Assembly: GCA_032250805.1 (NCBI GenBank)
Contig: JAVVEM010000007.1
Span: 1-64,000, forward strand
Direction: 5' to 3'
From: B18-G4 sp032250805
Lineage (GTDB): Bacteria > Bacteroidota > Bacteroidia > Bacteroidales > B18-G4
DNA: 64,000 bases
Within the stretch, counting starts at the first letter, position 1; each line of letters opens with the position of its first letter. The notes under the pieces were generated by a model, which had not been told where the DNA came from, searched no databases, and saw only the letters and a program-made list of their open reading frames with translations. This document shows, piece after piece, positions 29,601 through 37,142 of this stretch. The position numbers and the translations under genes are program-made.

Positions 29601-30303
29601 GGCTTTGATCACCGGAAAGCTTGGGAAAACCGCCAACGGACTTATCAGTGTTAAAGAAAAGAACAATGCCCAGGGGATTTTCGACATGGGAATATGCCCA
29701 AGCCTGGGTGTTGGTGCAGTAGATATAAAAAACAAACAGCTTGTTGAAAAAATGAAAAAGGTGTGGAAGGTGAAAAGCCTTCCGAGCGATGTAAATGTAA
29801 ACCAGTACGAGCACCTTGAAAAGGGAAATCTCAAAAACCTGTTTATTTTCGGCGAGGATCCTCTCGGAACAACGCGCGAAAAGACTAAAGTTTCAGGATG
29901 GCTGAGCGGTGCCGGGTTTGTTGTGGTGATGGACTATTTCATGACTGATACTGCCAGCAAGGCCGATCTGGTATTGCCTTCCAGCTTCCCTTTCGAAACT
30001 TCAGGGACATTTACCAATACACAAAAAGTGATTCAGGAATTTGAAAAAAGTTTTGAGCCCGGGTCAGGTAAGGATTCCATAGAGCAACTGGCCGGCCTGA
30101 TGAATGAGTTGGGCTTCAGGCAGAAAAGCAAGGCAAATGATGTGATGTCGGAGATCGTGAAATTGTTACCGTCAAATGGTGAAGAATCGAAATTCAGTTT
30201 TGTTCGGACTGAGGAAGCCAACAACTTTCGCATATTCGACCATGGCTGCGACTGTATTGTAAAACATTTCGACGAAGAATTTGATAACGCATACGACAAA
30301 TAA
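26602..30303 (+). CDS. Fusion: [2Fe-2S] + GltD/NfnB-like FAD-NADPH module + ferredoxin + NuoG-like molybdopterin-fold domain
   Basis: 1233 residues. Residues 1-75 carry a NuoG-type [2Fe-2S] site (C37, C48, C51, C65). About 105-165 hold GltD-type [4Fe-4S] Cys groups (CIGPCKQTCP, CGRVCVRPCEVAC). About 195-550 form the GltD/NfnB flavoprotein: FAD loop IIGAGPGG (~200), NADPH loop VVGGGNTAMD (~332), AAGDGVSGPATLIQAIGQ (~485). Two ferredoxin clusters follow (CVLCARCVRICR ~633, CESCGMCISTCP ~676), then a [4Fe-4S] site (CNYCSIGC ~711) and a molybdopterin-oxidoreductase fold to the end. The active-site Cys/Sec of formate dehydrogenases is not seen around 823-840, so this domain resembles inactive NuoG. 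With its NuoEF-like partners it best fits a Stn-type (Sporomusa) NADH:NADP:ferredoxin transhydrogenase. It might be labelled formate dehydrogenase alpha by similarity alone. Confidence 0.85.
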   Translation: MSEKVNVILNGKIVSGIKGETVLQLARRNGIEIPTLCNDPRLEPYTSCYVCVVEVEGLKGLQPSCSTRVSEGMRIETHNEKIAVSRKTALELILSNHYADCIGPCKQTCPAGVDVQGYISHIEKGQYHEAVALIKETNPLPAICGRVCVRPCEVACRRNLLDEGAPVGIDYLKRFASDIDLESKNKWKPELKPDTGKKVAIIGAGPGGVSAAFFLRKEGHHIDVFEANPKPGGWLRYGIPEYRLPNDILQKEVDNITELGVRIHYNKRLGDNIKYAELQKNYDAVILAIGSQKGTMIGCEGDDAENVFSGIDFLKEMEMTGKPYNFKGKKVAVVGGGNTAMDCCRTSMRCGADKVYVIYRRTEKEMPANPIEIHESKLEGIEYLLLTNPVKVNKDKAGKLKSVTCLKMELGEPDASGRRRPVPIPGSEFDLEVDYILAAIGQKTDVNFTEDMNNAVEKGELKLNRWGDIEANPETLQTGVENVFAAGDGVSGPATLIQAIGQARIAAHSCNLFLNGKEVVPVPFEFLSKKDNFKTQVKDNYIGRYEPRKREEMPTLDPRDRKNFYEVELGYDSEEVAQRETLRCMECGCTALYTCDLKKYATEYKANQEGLTGEFKEYNIDYRHPYIEIDNNKCVLCARCVRICRDVVGANALGLVNRGFDTYVAPSMGDSLTDTKCESCGMCISTCPTGALTENVPFKPGPVKLEKVQNICNYCSIGCELFFEHKSGFVMRVEGSNGKVNNNGNLCRYGKFGYKYLNDKSRLNKPMLKVNGHFEEISFKEAYKIIADKINAVKPDDNAFFAGARLSNEELYLIQKLARAAVRTNNVTSFHYLNRGYSYIGNSKANVPFDQLKDASRIYLVGAELNRDNAVLGYMVNNARIKHEVPVQLVTNMEQSPMEQKVDSVMKVKSYYHFIKAINYYLLANNFQNALFIEDNCHDFDVYKKDLLKENFVDLVEKSGLASMDSIIEFAKAYNNEMNAVIIFSEKEICSSTCTELFNLALITGKLGKTANGLISVKEKNNAQGIFDMGICPSLGVGAVDIKNKQLVEKMKKVWKVKSLPSDVNVNQYEHLEKGNLKNLFIFGEDPLGTTREKTKVSGWLSGAGFVVVMDYFMTDTASKADLVLPSSFPFETSGTFTNTQKVIQEFEKSFEPGSGKDSIEQLAGLMNELGFRQKSKANDVMSEIVKLLPSNGEESKFSFVRTEEANNFRIFDHGCDCIVKHFDEEFDNAYDK

Positions 30304-30309
30304 GCTGAT

Positions 30310-30765
30310 ATGAAAGAATTAACAACTTTTGATTCCATCCTCGACTTTGCTATAGAAGAAGAGCAAAAAGCAGTCGACTTTTATTCAGAACTTTCCAAAC
30401 AGGCATCTTCTGATGAAATGCGTAAGATATTTGAAGAATTTGCTCAGGAAGAGGTGACGCATAAGATGAAGCTTACTGAGGTAAAGGAGACGGGCATAAC
30501 CAATATGCCCCCCGAGAAAGTTGCCGACCTCAGAATTGCCGATTATATGGTGAATGTGAAGGCATCGCCCAATATGTCATATCAGGAGGCCCTCGTGCTA
30601 GCCATGAATAAAGAGAAAGCTGCTTTCAGATTATATACTTCCTTATCGGAGCGTGCAGAAGATGCGGGATTAAAAGATCTTTTTGCCGCCCTGGCCCAGG
30701 AGGAGTCGAAACATAAACTTCGCTTCGAGGTGGAGTATGATGAGTTTGTTTTAAGGGAAAATTAA
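30310..30765 (+). CDS. Ferritin-like (rubrerythrin-type diiron) protein
   Basis: 151 residues, mostly helical, with two four-helix-bundle half-motifs: EEEQKAVDFYSEL then EFAQEEVTHK, and NKEKAAFRLYTSL then LAQEESKHK. The Glu and ExxH pairs are the ligands expected for a diiron site, as in the ferritin-like domain of rubrerythrins. No C-terminal rubredoxin Cys are present. It lies 6 bp after the fusion subunit, so it is almost certainly in the same transcript. A role in peroxide or iron protection of an oxygen-sensitive Fe-S enzyme is plausible but inferred. Confidence 0.85.
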   Translation: MKELTTFDSILDFAIEEEQKAVDFYSELSKQASSDEMRKIFEEFAQEEVTHKMKLTEVKETGITNMPPEKVADLRIADYMVNVKASPNMSYQEALVLAMNKEKAAFRLYTSLSERAEDAGLKDLFAALAQEESKHKLRFEVEYDEFVLREN

Positions 30766-30792
30766 TTTGCAGTTTTTCCACCCTTAAGCGGG

Positions 30793-30824
30793 TTGGAAAC
30801 ACTGTGCCAATTTTCGTACCTTTG
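30793..30824 (+). promoter_or_regulatory. Promoter of the second receiver/PPDK_N gene
   Basis: TTG (30793-30795), 21 bp, then TACCTTTG (30817-30824) match the Bacteroidota -33/-7 consensus. The ATG at 30844 lies 19 bp after the box. This promoter also explains why the in-frame TTG at 30793 is not the translation start. Confidence 0.7.
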
Positions 30825-30843
30825 GCCTGAAATTATTTTTTCG

Positions 30844-33804
30844 ATGGCCTTAAGAAGTAACCTGTTCAAGCATTTCTATAACGATACTTCATTTGATACG
30901 CTTATGAAAAAGCGTATCTACCAAGTATTGCTTATTTCCAGCGCATATGATGCGTTTATTCTCGAGGAAGATGGCCGGATCGATGAACAGATCTTCAACG
31001 AGTATGTGTCACTCAACCTTCGTTATCCCCCGCAGTTCATTCAGGTGACCAAGGAGGAAAAGGCCTTCGAAGCACTCAAAGAGGGTGATATTGATCTTGT
31101 GATCACAATGCTTAGCGCTGAAGATGAAGACACTTTTGGGATTGCCAGGAAGATAAAAAAACAATACAATGATATCCCTATTGTCGTTTTGACTCCATTT
31201 TCCCGGAAAGTAACAGTCAAACTAGATAAAGAAGACCTTGGAGCCATCGATTATGTTTTTAGCTGGTTGGGAAATGCTGATTTGCTGCTGGCTATCATCA
31301 AGCTTATTGAGGATAAAATGAATGTCGAACATGATGTTAATGAAGTTGGAGTGCAAACCATTATCCTTGTTGAGGATTCAGTGAGGTTTTATTCGAGTTA
31401 TCTGCCCCATATATATAAGATCATATTCAAGCAGTCGCAAATGTTTATGACGGAAGGCCTCAATGAGCATCAGCAGATGATGCGTATGCGCGGGAGGCCC
31501 AAAATATTGCTTGCCAGAAATTATGAAGAGGCGTTGGGCTTATTCGAAAAATATAAAAATAACCTTTTGGGGATTATCTCCGATATCGCATACGATCGTA
31601 AGGGAGTGAAAGACAAGAATGCGGGGATAAAACTGGCAAGAAAAATCAAGGCTGCAGATAACCTCATGCCTATTCTTCTTCAATCGTCGGATGCAGATAA
31701 AGAAGCAATAGCCAAAGAAATGAGGGTGGGATTTATCAACAAACAATCGAAAACCATTTCTATTGAAATTAAAAATTTTATAAAAGAGTTTTTTGCTTTT
31801 GGGGATTTTGTATTTATTGACCCCGATACAATGAAGGAGGTTGACCGTGCAAGGGATCTTAAGATGTTACAAAAAAAAATTTACCGCCTGCCCGACTCCA
31901 GTCTGCGTTACCATCTCGTGCGTAATCATATATCCAAGTGGCTGAGAGCCCGTGCTCTTTTTCCATTGGCTGAACGGTTTAAGGATGTCACACTGGATGA
32001 CTTTGAAACCCTCGAGGAGGTAAAAAAATATTTATTTGATTCAATTGCCAATTACCGCATGACCAAAGCCCGCGGGGTTATTGCCGAATTTCGGCGCGAG
32101 AGCTTTGATGAATACCTTTCTCTCTCCAGGATAGGCGAAGGTTCGCTTGGCGGGAAAGCGAGAGGACTGGCATTTCTTGATTCCATGATCAAGCGGAACC
32201 ACTTTTATGATAAATGGGAAGGAGTTAATATAACTATACCAAAGACTGTTGTGCTGGGTACAGATATTTTTGACCAGTTTATGGAAGAAAATGACCTTTA
32301 CCAGGTTGCCATGTCTGATCTTCCTGATAAAGAGATTCTGGATAAGTTCCTTGAAGCCAGTTTGCCGTTCAGGATCAAGGAAGACCTGTATACGTTGATT
32401 TCAATTCTGAAAAACCCATTGGCCGTGCGTTCTTCAAGCTTGCTTGAAGATTCTTACTATCAGCCATTTGCGGGGATTTATTCTACCTATATGATCCCCA
32501 ACCTCGAATCGGACGAGCGGCGCATGCTTGAAATGTTAACTGAAGCGATAAAGAGTGTTTATGCCTCGGCTTATTACAAGGACAGCAAATCATATATGTC
32601 GGCTACTTCCAATGTGATCGACGAGGAAAAAATGGCCATTGTGTTGCAGGAGGTTGTCGGCCGTCGCTATTCAAACAGGTTTTACCCAACCATTTCAGGT
32701 GTGGCCCGGTCGATAAATTTTTATCCTATCGAACCTGAAAAAGCCGAAGATGGCATTGCAAATATTGCTCTTGGACTGGGAAAGTACATCGTTGATGGCG
32801 GTATGACCTTGCGCTTCAGCCCCAGGTACCCGCGAAAAACATTGCAAACCAGTACACCTGAACTGGCCTTGCGCGAAACCCAGAGGTATTTTTATGCCCT
32901 TGACCTGATTGCCGACAGTTTTGTGCCCTGCATTGACGATGCCGTAAACCTTCAAAAACTCAGACTTACTGAAGCGGAAAAAGATAAATCGATGCGTTTT
33001 GTTGCATCAACATATGATTATCACAGTAAGATGCTTCGCAGTGGAATGCATAAGGATGGGAAGAAACTCGTAACTTTCTCAGCTATCCTCAACCATGGCG
33101 CATTTCCACTTGCTGAAATATTGCAGGAAATATTAACTACCGGACAACGTGAAATGGGTAAGCCCATTGAAATTGAATTTGCCGTTGATATGGATCATGA
33201 AAATGATAAACTACATACATTTCATCTTCTTCAGATCAGGCCAATTGTTGATAATAATGAGTCGATTGAGATTGAAATTGATGAGGTAGACAAGCAGAAT
33301 ACCATTATGACCAGCTCTTCTGCGCTTGGAAATGCTCACATCAAAAGTATTTACGACCTTGTTTATATAAAGCCCGAGAGCTTTGATTCATCACGTACAC
33401 CGAGAATGGCAGAATTGATCGGCCACCTTAACGAGCGTTTTCTTGAAGAAGGCAGGAATTATATTCTTATTGGTCCGGGCCGCTGGGGCTCGGCAGATCC
33501 CAATCTTGGAATACCGGTTAAATGGCCGCAAATTTCGGCGGCAAGGCTTATTGTTGAATCCGGACTTGAAGGTTACCACATCGACCCCAGCCAGGGGACC
33601 CACTTTTTTCAGAACCTCACCTCCTTCAGGGTAGGGTATTTTACCATTAATCCCTTCATTAATGAAGGAACATATGATCTGGACTTTCTTGAAAAGCAAA
33701 AAGCTGAATACGAAGACGAATTTATTCGCCACATCCGTTTTGAAAAACCTGTTGTAATTGCTATTAACGGAAAGAAAAAAAAGGGAGTGGTGTATAAGCC
33801 ATAA
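30844..33804 (+). CDS. Pseudo-receiver + receiver + PPDK_N ATP-grasp protein (paralogue 2)
   Basis: 986 residues from the ATG at 30844. It is paralogous to the protein at 19016-22474 over its whole length but lacks that protein's N-terminal sensory segment. Residues ~20-160 form a receiver-like domain without the acceptor Asp. A second receiver (~170-320) has ILVEDSV, candidate acceptor D247, QSSD and Lys300. The PPDK nucleotide-binding domain starts at GEGSLGGKARG (~430) and contains LAVRSSSLLEDS and PFAGIYSTY. The shared C-terminal tail includes IGPGRWGSADPNLGIPVKWP. No phospho-His or PEP-binding barrel is present, so it cannot be a complete PEP synthase. It follows the ferritin-like gene by 78 bp but has its own promoter. 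Function unknown; coupling of a receiver signal to an ATP-dependent step is inferred. Confidence 0.85.
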   Translation: MALRSNLFKHFYNDTSFDTLMKKRIYQVLLISSAYDAFILEEDGRIDEQIFNEYVSLNLRYPPQFIQVTKEEKAFEALKEGDIDLVITMLSAEDEDTFGIARKIKKQYNDIPIVVLTPFSRKVTVKLDKEDLGAIDYVFSWLGNADLLLAIIKLIEDKMNVEHDVNEVGVQTIILVEDSVRFYSSYLPHIYKIIFKQSQMFMTEGLNEHQQMMRMRGRPKILLARNYEEALGLFEKYKNNLLGIISDIAYDRKGVKDKNAGIKLARKIKAADNLMPILLQSSDADKEAIAKEMRVGFINKQSKTISIEIKNFIKEFFAFGDFVFIDPDTMKEVDRARDLKMLQKKIYRLPDSSLRYHLVRNHISKWLRARALFPLAERFKDVTLDDFETLEEVKKYLFDSIANYRMTKARGVIAEFRRESFDEYLSLSRIGEGSLGGKARGLAFLDSMIKRNHFYDKWEGVNITIPKTVVLGTDIFDQFMEENDLYQVAMSDLPDKEILDKFLEASLPFRIKEDLYTLISILKNPLAVRSSSLLEDSYYQPFAGIYSTYMIPNLESDERRMLEMLTEAIKSVYASAYYKDSKSYMSATSNVIDEEKMAIVLQEVVGRRYSNRFYPTISGVARSINFYPIEPEKAEDGIANIALGLGKYIVDGGMTLRFSPRYPRKTLQTSTPELALRETQRYFYALDLIADSFVPCIDDAVNLQKLRLTEAEKDKSMRFVASTYDYHSKMLRSGMHKDGKKLVTFSAILNHGAFPLAEILQEILTTGQREMGKPIEIEFAVDMDHENDKLHTFHLLQIRPIVDNNESIEIEIDEVDKQNTIMTSSSALGNAHIKSIYDLVYIKPESFDSSRTPRMAELIGHLNERFLEEGRNYILIGPGRWGSADPNLGIPVKWPQISAARLIVESGLEGYHIDPSQGTHFFQNLTSFRVGYFTINPFINEGTYDLDFLEKQKAEYEDEFIRHIRFEKPVVIAINGKKKKGVVYKP

Positions 33805-33890
33805 AAGAGACCCACCCGCAGGGGATGAGTAAACATATGTTTTGCCCAATATTATTTAACTGCCAGCGTTACAATATAAAACCAAAAAAA

Positions 33891-34433
33891 ATGAAACGAA
33901 TATTTTTTACCCTCATGGTCCTGGGCTTTATCCTTGTCTTTACCCAATGCGACAACAGTAAAAAAGACAACAGAACCATTATCACTAAAAAGATCCAGTA
34001 CGACGTACCCATCGTAAATAGGGAGCCTGATTACGATTGGTGGATAAAAAATATTGAAGGCTCTGATCGTGAAGCCCTTGTAAATAATATTTTCGACAGG
34101 GTGCTTGCCGGTGATGTTCAGGCATACGATTATTTTCATAAACCAATCAATGTTGACGCGGTAAAAAAAATACTTGTGGATACCGCCTATCATACCCTTG
34201 TGCGGCCTATCCAGCCTTTTAATGAATACGATACCATGATTATCCATAATATTGAACCAAATCAGGTAAGCCTTTTGCGCTTCCTGGAGGAATGGAAATA
34301 TGATGAAAATAGCCTTAAGATCGATAAAAGGATCTATGCCATCAGCCCTGTAATTGAGATGACAGTGAATGGCAAGAAGGTTACAAGACCATTGTTTTGG
34401 ATATATACAGACGACAGCATACTGAAGAAATAG
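33891..34433 (+). CDS. Predicted lipoprotein of unknown function
   Basis: 180 residues from the ATG at 33891. An earlier in-frame ATG (33825) gives 22 extra residues unlike a signal peptide and is disfavoured. The N-terminus MKRIFFTLMVLGFILVFTQC is a lipoprotein signal with the lipid-accepting Cys at residue 20. The mature part is soluble and acidic, with DYDWWIKNIEG, IFDRVLAGDVQAYDYF and a final PLFWIYTDDSILKK, a layout seen in Bacteroidota envelope lipoproteins of the GldN/PorN size class. I do not recognise a family. It stands alone between the receiver/PPDK_N gene and the M16 protease, with a near-consensus TATGTTTT at 33836-33843. Confidence 0.7.
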   Translation: MKRIFFTLMVLGFILVFTQCDNSKKDNRTIITKKIQYDVPIVNREPDYDWWIKNIEGSDREALVNNIFDRVLAGDVQAYDYFHKPINVDAVKKILVDTAYHTLVRPIQPFNEYDTMIIHNIEPNQVSLLRFLEEWKYDENSLKIDKRIYAISPVIEMTVNGKKVTRPLFWIYTDDSILKK

Positions 34434-34539
34434 TATTTTTTGAAGGCGTATGCATTCCTGCCCGGAATCAATAAGCGGTATCCATACAGCATATACTATA
34501 CGTTTATTAAAGCCAGGTCGCAGGTTTGTCAATTAGTAC

Positions 34540-34547
34540 TAATTTTG
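34540..34547 (+). promoter_or_regulatory. Bacteroidota -7 box just before the M16 protease gene
   Basis: TAATTTTG fits TAnnTTTG exactly and ends only 7 bp before the ATG at 34555, predicting an almost leaderless mRNA. No convincing -33 TTG at the expected distance. Confidence 0.45.
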
Positions 34548-34554
34548 CAAACCT

Positions 34555-35796
34555 ATGCACCTCCAACCCCAATACCATACACTAAAAAATGGCACTCGCC
34601 TGGTGCACATACCAGCGCCAGGGCCGGTGGGTCACCTTGGTGTTTTTATCAATACAGGTACGCGGGATGAACCCGAGGGCATTGAAGGACTGGCCCATTT
34701 CATTGAACATATGATCTTCAAGGGTACGCGAAAACGAAAGGCATACCATATTCTTAACCGGATGGAAAGTGTGGGCGGCGATATCAATGCGTTTACAACG
34801 AAAGAATATACATGTATCTATACATCGTTTTTGAGCAATTGGTATGGCCGCGCTGCTGAACTCCTGTCGGATATTGCGTTAAACTCGATCTTTCCGCACA
34901 GGGAGATGGAAAAGGAAAAAGATATCATCATTGACGAGATCAATTCATATCTCGATACTCCTTCAGAGCAGATCTATGATGATTTTGAAGGCGCTTTATT
35001 CCGGGGCCATGCCATGGGCCGGTCGATACTTGGAAAACCTGAGAATATTAAAGCTGTCAGACAGGAAGATTTAACTTCATTTTATTCAGGTTGCTATGAC
35101 AGTCATAGCATGGTTATTTGCTCTGTTGGGGGAATATCAACTTCTCGTATCCTGAAGTATGTCGATAAATATTTTGAAGGGAAAGAAGGGAGTGCGTCCG
35201 ACTTCACAAGGCAAAGCCCGGCAGCATATCTGCCTTTTTCCATAACCGGGGAGCGTAAAACATATCAGAGCCATACCATCATAGGCAACAGGGCTTTTGC
35301 CCGTGGTGATAATCGCCGCTTTGCCTTTGGATTACTTAATAATGTGCTGGGAGGACCAGGAATGAACTCTCGTCTGAATATGTTGGTGAGAGAAAAATAC
35401 GGATACGCATACAGTATTGATTCTTTTTATTTTCCCTATTCCGATACTGGAGTTTGGGGAATCTATCTTGGGACTGATAATGGTTCTACCAGCAAAGCGA
35501 CAAAGCTCATCATGAAAGAATTAAGCAAAATGCGGAATACAAAACTTGGCAGTCTGCAGCTTTCACAGGCAAAAAAGCAATATCTCGGTCAAATTGCTAT
35601 TGCCTTCGACAGCAATGTGAATGTGATGTTGAGTGGAGGGAGAAGTTATTTGTTTGATAAAAAAATACTCAGTATTGAAGATATTTACGCACGAATTGAG
35701 CATGTAACAGCGAATGATCTGATGGAAATTGCCGAAGAAGTATTTTCCCCTGACCAGCTGAGCACATTAACCTATAAAGCATCATGGAATTCATAA
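34555..35796 (+). CDS. M16-family zinc metallopeptidase
   Basis: 413 residues, a single M16 unit of two half-domains like the mitochondrial processing peptidase beta subunit and bacterial PqqL/YmxG types. The inverted zinc motif HFIEH is at about residues 46-50 with the distal Glu in EKEKDIIIDEIN (about 117-128). The second half has GGPGMNSRLNMLVREKYGYAYSI, the usual substrate-cradle signature. The protein lacks a signal peptide, so it is probably cytoplasmic and degrades or processes small peptides. Its end overlaps the O-methyltransferase gene by 13 bp, so the two are translationally coupled. Substrate unknown. Confidence 0.93.
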   Translation: MHLQPQYHTLKNGTRLVHIPAPGPVGHLGVFINTGTRDEPEGIEGLAHFIEHMIFKGTRKRKAYHILNRMESVGGDINAFTTKEYTCIYTSFLSNWYGRAAELLSDIALNSIFPHREMEKEKDIIIDEINSYLDTPSEQIYDDFEGALFRGHAMGRSILGKPENIKAVRQEDLTSFYSGCYDSHSMVICSVGGISTSRILKYVDKYFEGKEGSASDFTRQSPAAYLPFSITGERKTYQSHTIIGNRAFARGDNRRFAFGLLNNVLGGPGMNSRLNMLVREKYGYAYSIDSFYFPYSDTGVWGIYLGTDNGSTSKATKLIMKELSKMRNTKLGSLQLSQAKKQYLGQIAIAFDSNVNVMLSGGRSYLFDKKILSIEDIYARIEHVTANDLMEIAEEVFSPDQLSTLTYKASWNS

Positions 35797-36431
35797 ACGA
35801 GGATATTCTCAATTATCTTGAGGGGCTATGCCCTGAAGAACCTGACTTATTAAAAAAGCTTGATCGGGAGACCAATCTTACAGTACCCTATCCCAATATG
35901 CTTACAGGCCACATACAGGGAAGGTTTATGGCATTTGTGAGCAAGATGTTGCGGCCAAAAAGGATTCTGGAGGTGGGCACCTATACCGGATATTCTGCAC
36001 TTTGCTTTGCTGAGGGTCTGGCCGAAGGAGGGCATATTCACACCATCGACAAAAATCCTGAGCTGGAAGAGATTGCATCAAGGTATTTCCGTGAAGCGAA
36101 ACTTGAAAATGTGATCACACGCCACCTGGGCGATGCCATGCAAATTATTCCAGGCCTGGAGGGCAAATTCGATCTTATTTTTCTCGATGCCGATAAAGAA
36201 AATTATCCGGCCTATCTGACCTTATGTAAAGATAAATTAAGTCCCCGTGGTTTGCTTATGGTCGACAATACTCTTTGGAGTGGAAAGATCCTGAAAAAAG
36301 CACAGTCGGGCGATTTTGAAACAAAAGGAATTGCAGCTTTCAACAAAATGGTAAAGGACGATTCTGATCTGGACTCTTTTATTCTTCCATTAAGGGATGG
36401 AATCACCCTGATACGGTTTGCTGCACACTAA
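35784..36431 (+). CDS. Class I SAM-dependent O-methyltransferase (COMT-like)
   Basis: 215 residues, matching the bacterial caffeoyl-CoA/catechol O-methyltransferase group (Methyltransf_3). Visible motifs are ILEVGTYTGYSAL (SAM loop, about 52-64), HTIDKNPE, then DLIFLDADKENYPAY and MVDNTLWSG, which carry the divalent-metal-binding acidic residues. It would methylate a hydroxyl on a small aromatic or similar acceptor. It overlaps the M16 protease gene by 13 bp on the same strand and is the last gene before the convergent purE. Confidence 0.92.
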   Translation: MEFINEDILNYLEGLCPEEPDLLKKLDRETNLTVPYPNMLTGHIQGRFMAFVSKMLRPKRILEVGTYTGYSALCFAEGLAEGGHIHTIDKNPELEEIASRYFREAKLENVITRHLGDAMQIIPGLEGKFDLIFLDADKENYPAYLTLCKDKLSPRGLLMVDNTLWSGKILKKAQSGDFETKGIAAFNKMVKDDSDLDSFILPLRDGITLIRFAAH

Positions 36432-36528
36432 TTTACCTGAGATTCAACGACAACTTATTACGCGATGTTTTGAGTGTATTTCTGATCCTGCTGCTCTTTG
36501 TTTAATTTCCTGCCAGAAGCAAACAGCA

Positions 36529-37035
36529 TCAATTTACTTTATACTGATACTTCACCTCTTTTAATTCTTCATTGGCCTTAACGATCTTCTTTTTGAGGTT
36601 TTCCTTATAGGCGATGGTTTTTTTCAGGATTTCTTCATTCCCTGAGGCGATGATCTGTGCTGCCAGTATACCTGCGTTCAGGGCACCGTTAATGGCGACG
36701 GTGGCTACCGGTATGCCCGGGGGCATTTGCACTATGGCCAGGAGCGAATCCATGCCATCAAGGCTGGCTTTGATCGGGACACCAATCACCGGAATGGGGG
36801 TCATCGCGGCGATCACGCCCGGAAGATGAGCAGCCATGCCGGCACCGGCAATGATTACTTTTATGCCATTGGCATGGGCATTCCTGGCATATTTTTCCAC
36901 TACATCAGGTGTACGATGGGCCGAGAGGGCATTCATCTCAAAAGGAATTTCCATTTCATCAAGGAAGGCTGCAGCTTTTTCCATCACAGTCAGGTCGGAA
37001 GTGCTGCCCATAATAATGCTTACAACTGCTTTCAT
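36529..37035 (-). CDS. purE: N5-carboxyaminoimidazole ribonucleotide mutase
   Basis: 168 residues, standard for class I PurE. Signature IIMGSTSDLTVM at 7-18, SAHRTPDVV with the catalytic His at about 40-48, and GAGMAAHLPGVIAA at about 65-78. It converts N5-CAIR to CAIR in de novo purine synthesis. The C-terminal ~15 residues (LKEVKYQYKVN) are a short extension. It is divergent from hpt (purine salvage) with facing promoter boxes 22 bp apart. No purK is adjacent. Confidence 0.96.
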   Translation of the reverse strand: MKAVVSIIMGSTSDLTVMEKAAAFLDEMEIPFEMNALSAHRTPDVVEKYARNAHANGIKVIIAGAGMAAHLPGVIAAMTPIPVIGVPIKASLDGMDSLLAIVQMPPGIPVATVAINGALNAGILAAQIIASGNEEILKKTIAYKENLKKKIVKANEELKEVKYQYKVN

Positions 37036-37073
37036 AAAGGATTGATTAAAATTTCATTTTTCGATTCGCAAGG

Positions 37074-37081
37074 CAAAAATA
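37074..37081 (-). promoter_or_regulatory. -7 box of purE
   Basis: On the minus strand TATTTTTG, a full TAnnTTTG match, 38 bp upstream of the purE ATG. It faces the hpt box at 37104-37111, so the -33 regions overlap. Confidence 0.55.
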
Positions 37082-37103
37082 GCTATTATTTGCGCTTATC
37101 CAC

Positions 37104-37111
37104 TATATTTG
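37104..37111 (+). promoter_or_regulatory. -7 box of hpt
   Basis: TATATTTG, a full TAnnTTTG match, 31 bp upstream of the hpt ATG. Its upstream half lies over the purE promoter. Confidence 0.55.
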
Positions 37112-37142
37112 TAAACAAGTGAATTTCATATAAGTTTATTTT

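Noticed and set aside
26602..30303. Formate dehydrogenase alpha label
   Set aside because: No catalytic Cys/Sec seen; the GltD module and NuoEF partners point to a transhydrogenase-type complex.
30793..30843. Upstream TTG start for receiver/PPDK_N paralogue 2
   Set aside because: The TTG is the -33 box of a consensus promoter and the extra residues do not match paralogue 1.
19016..33804. PEP synthase or pyruvate phosphate dikinase label for the two long paralogues
   Set aside because: Only the nucleotide-binding domain is present; the phospho-His and PEP-binding domains are missing.
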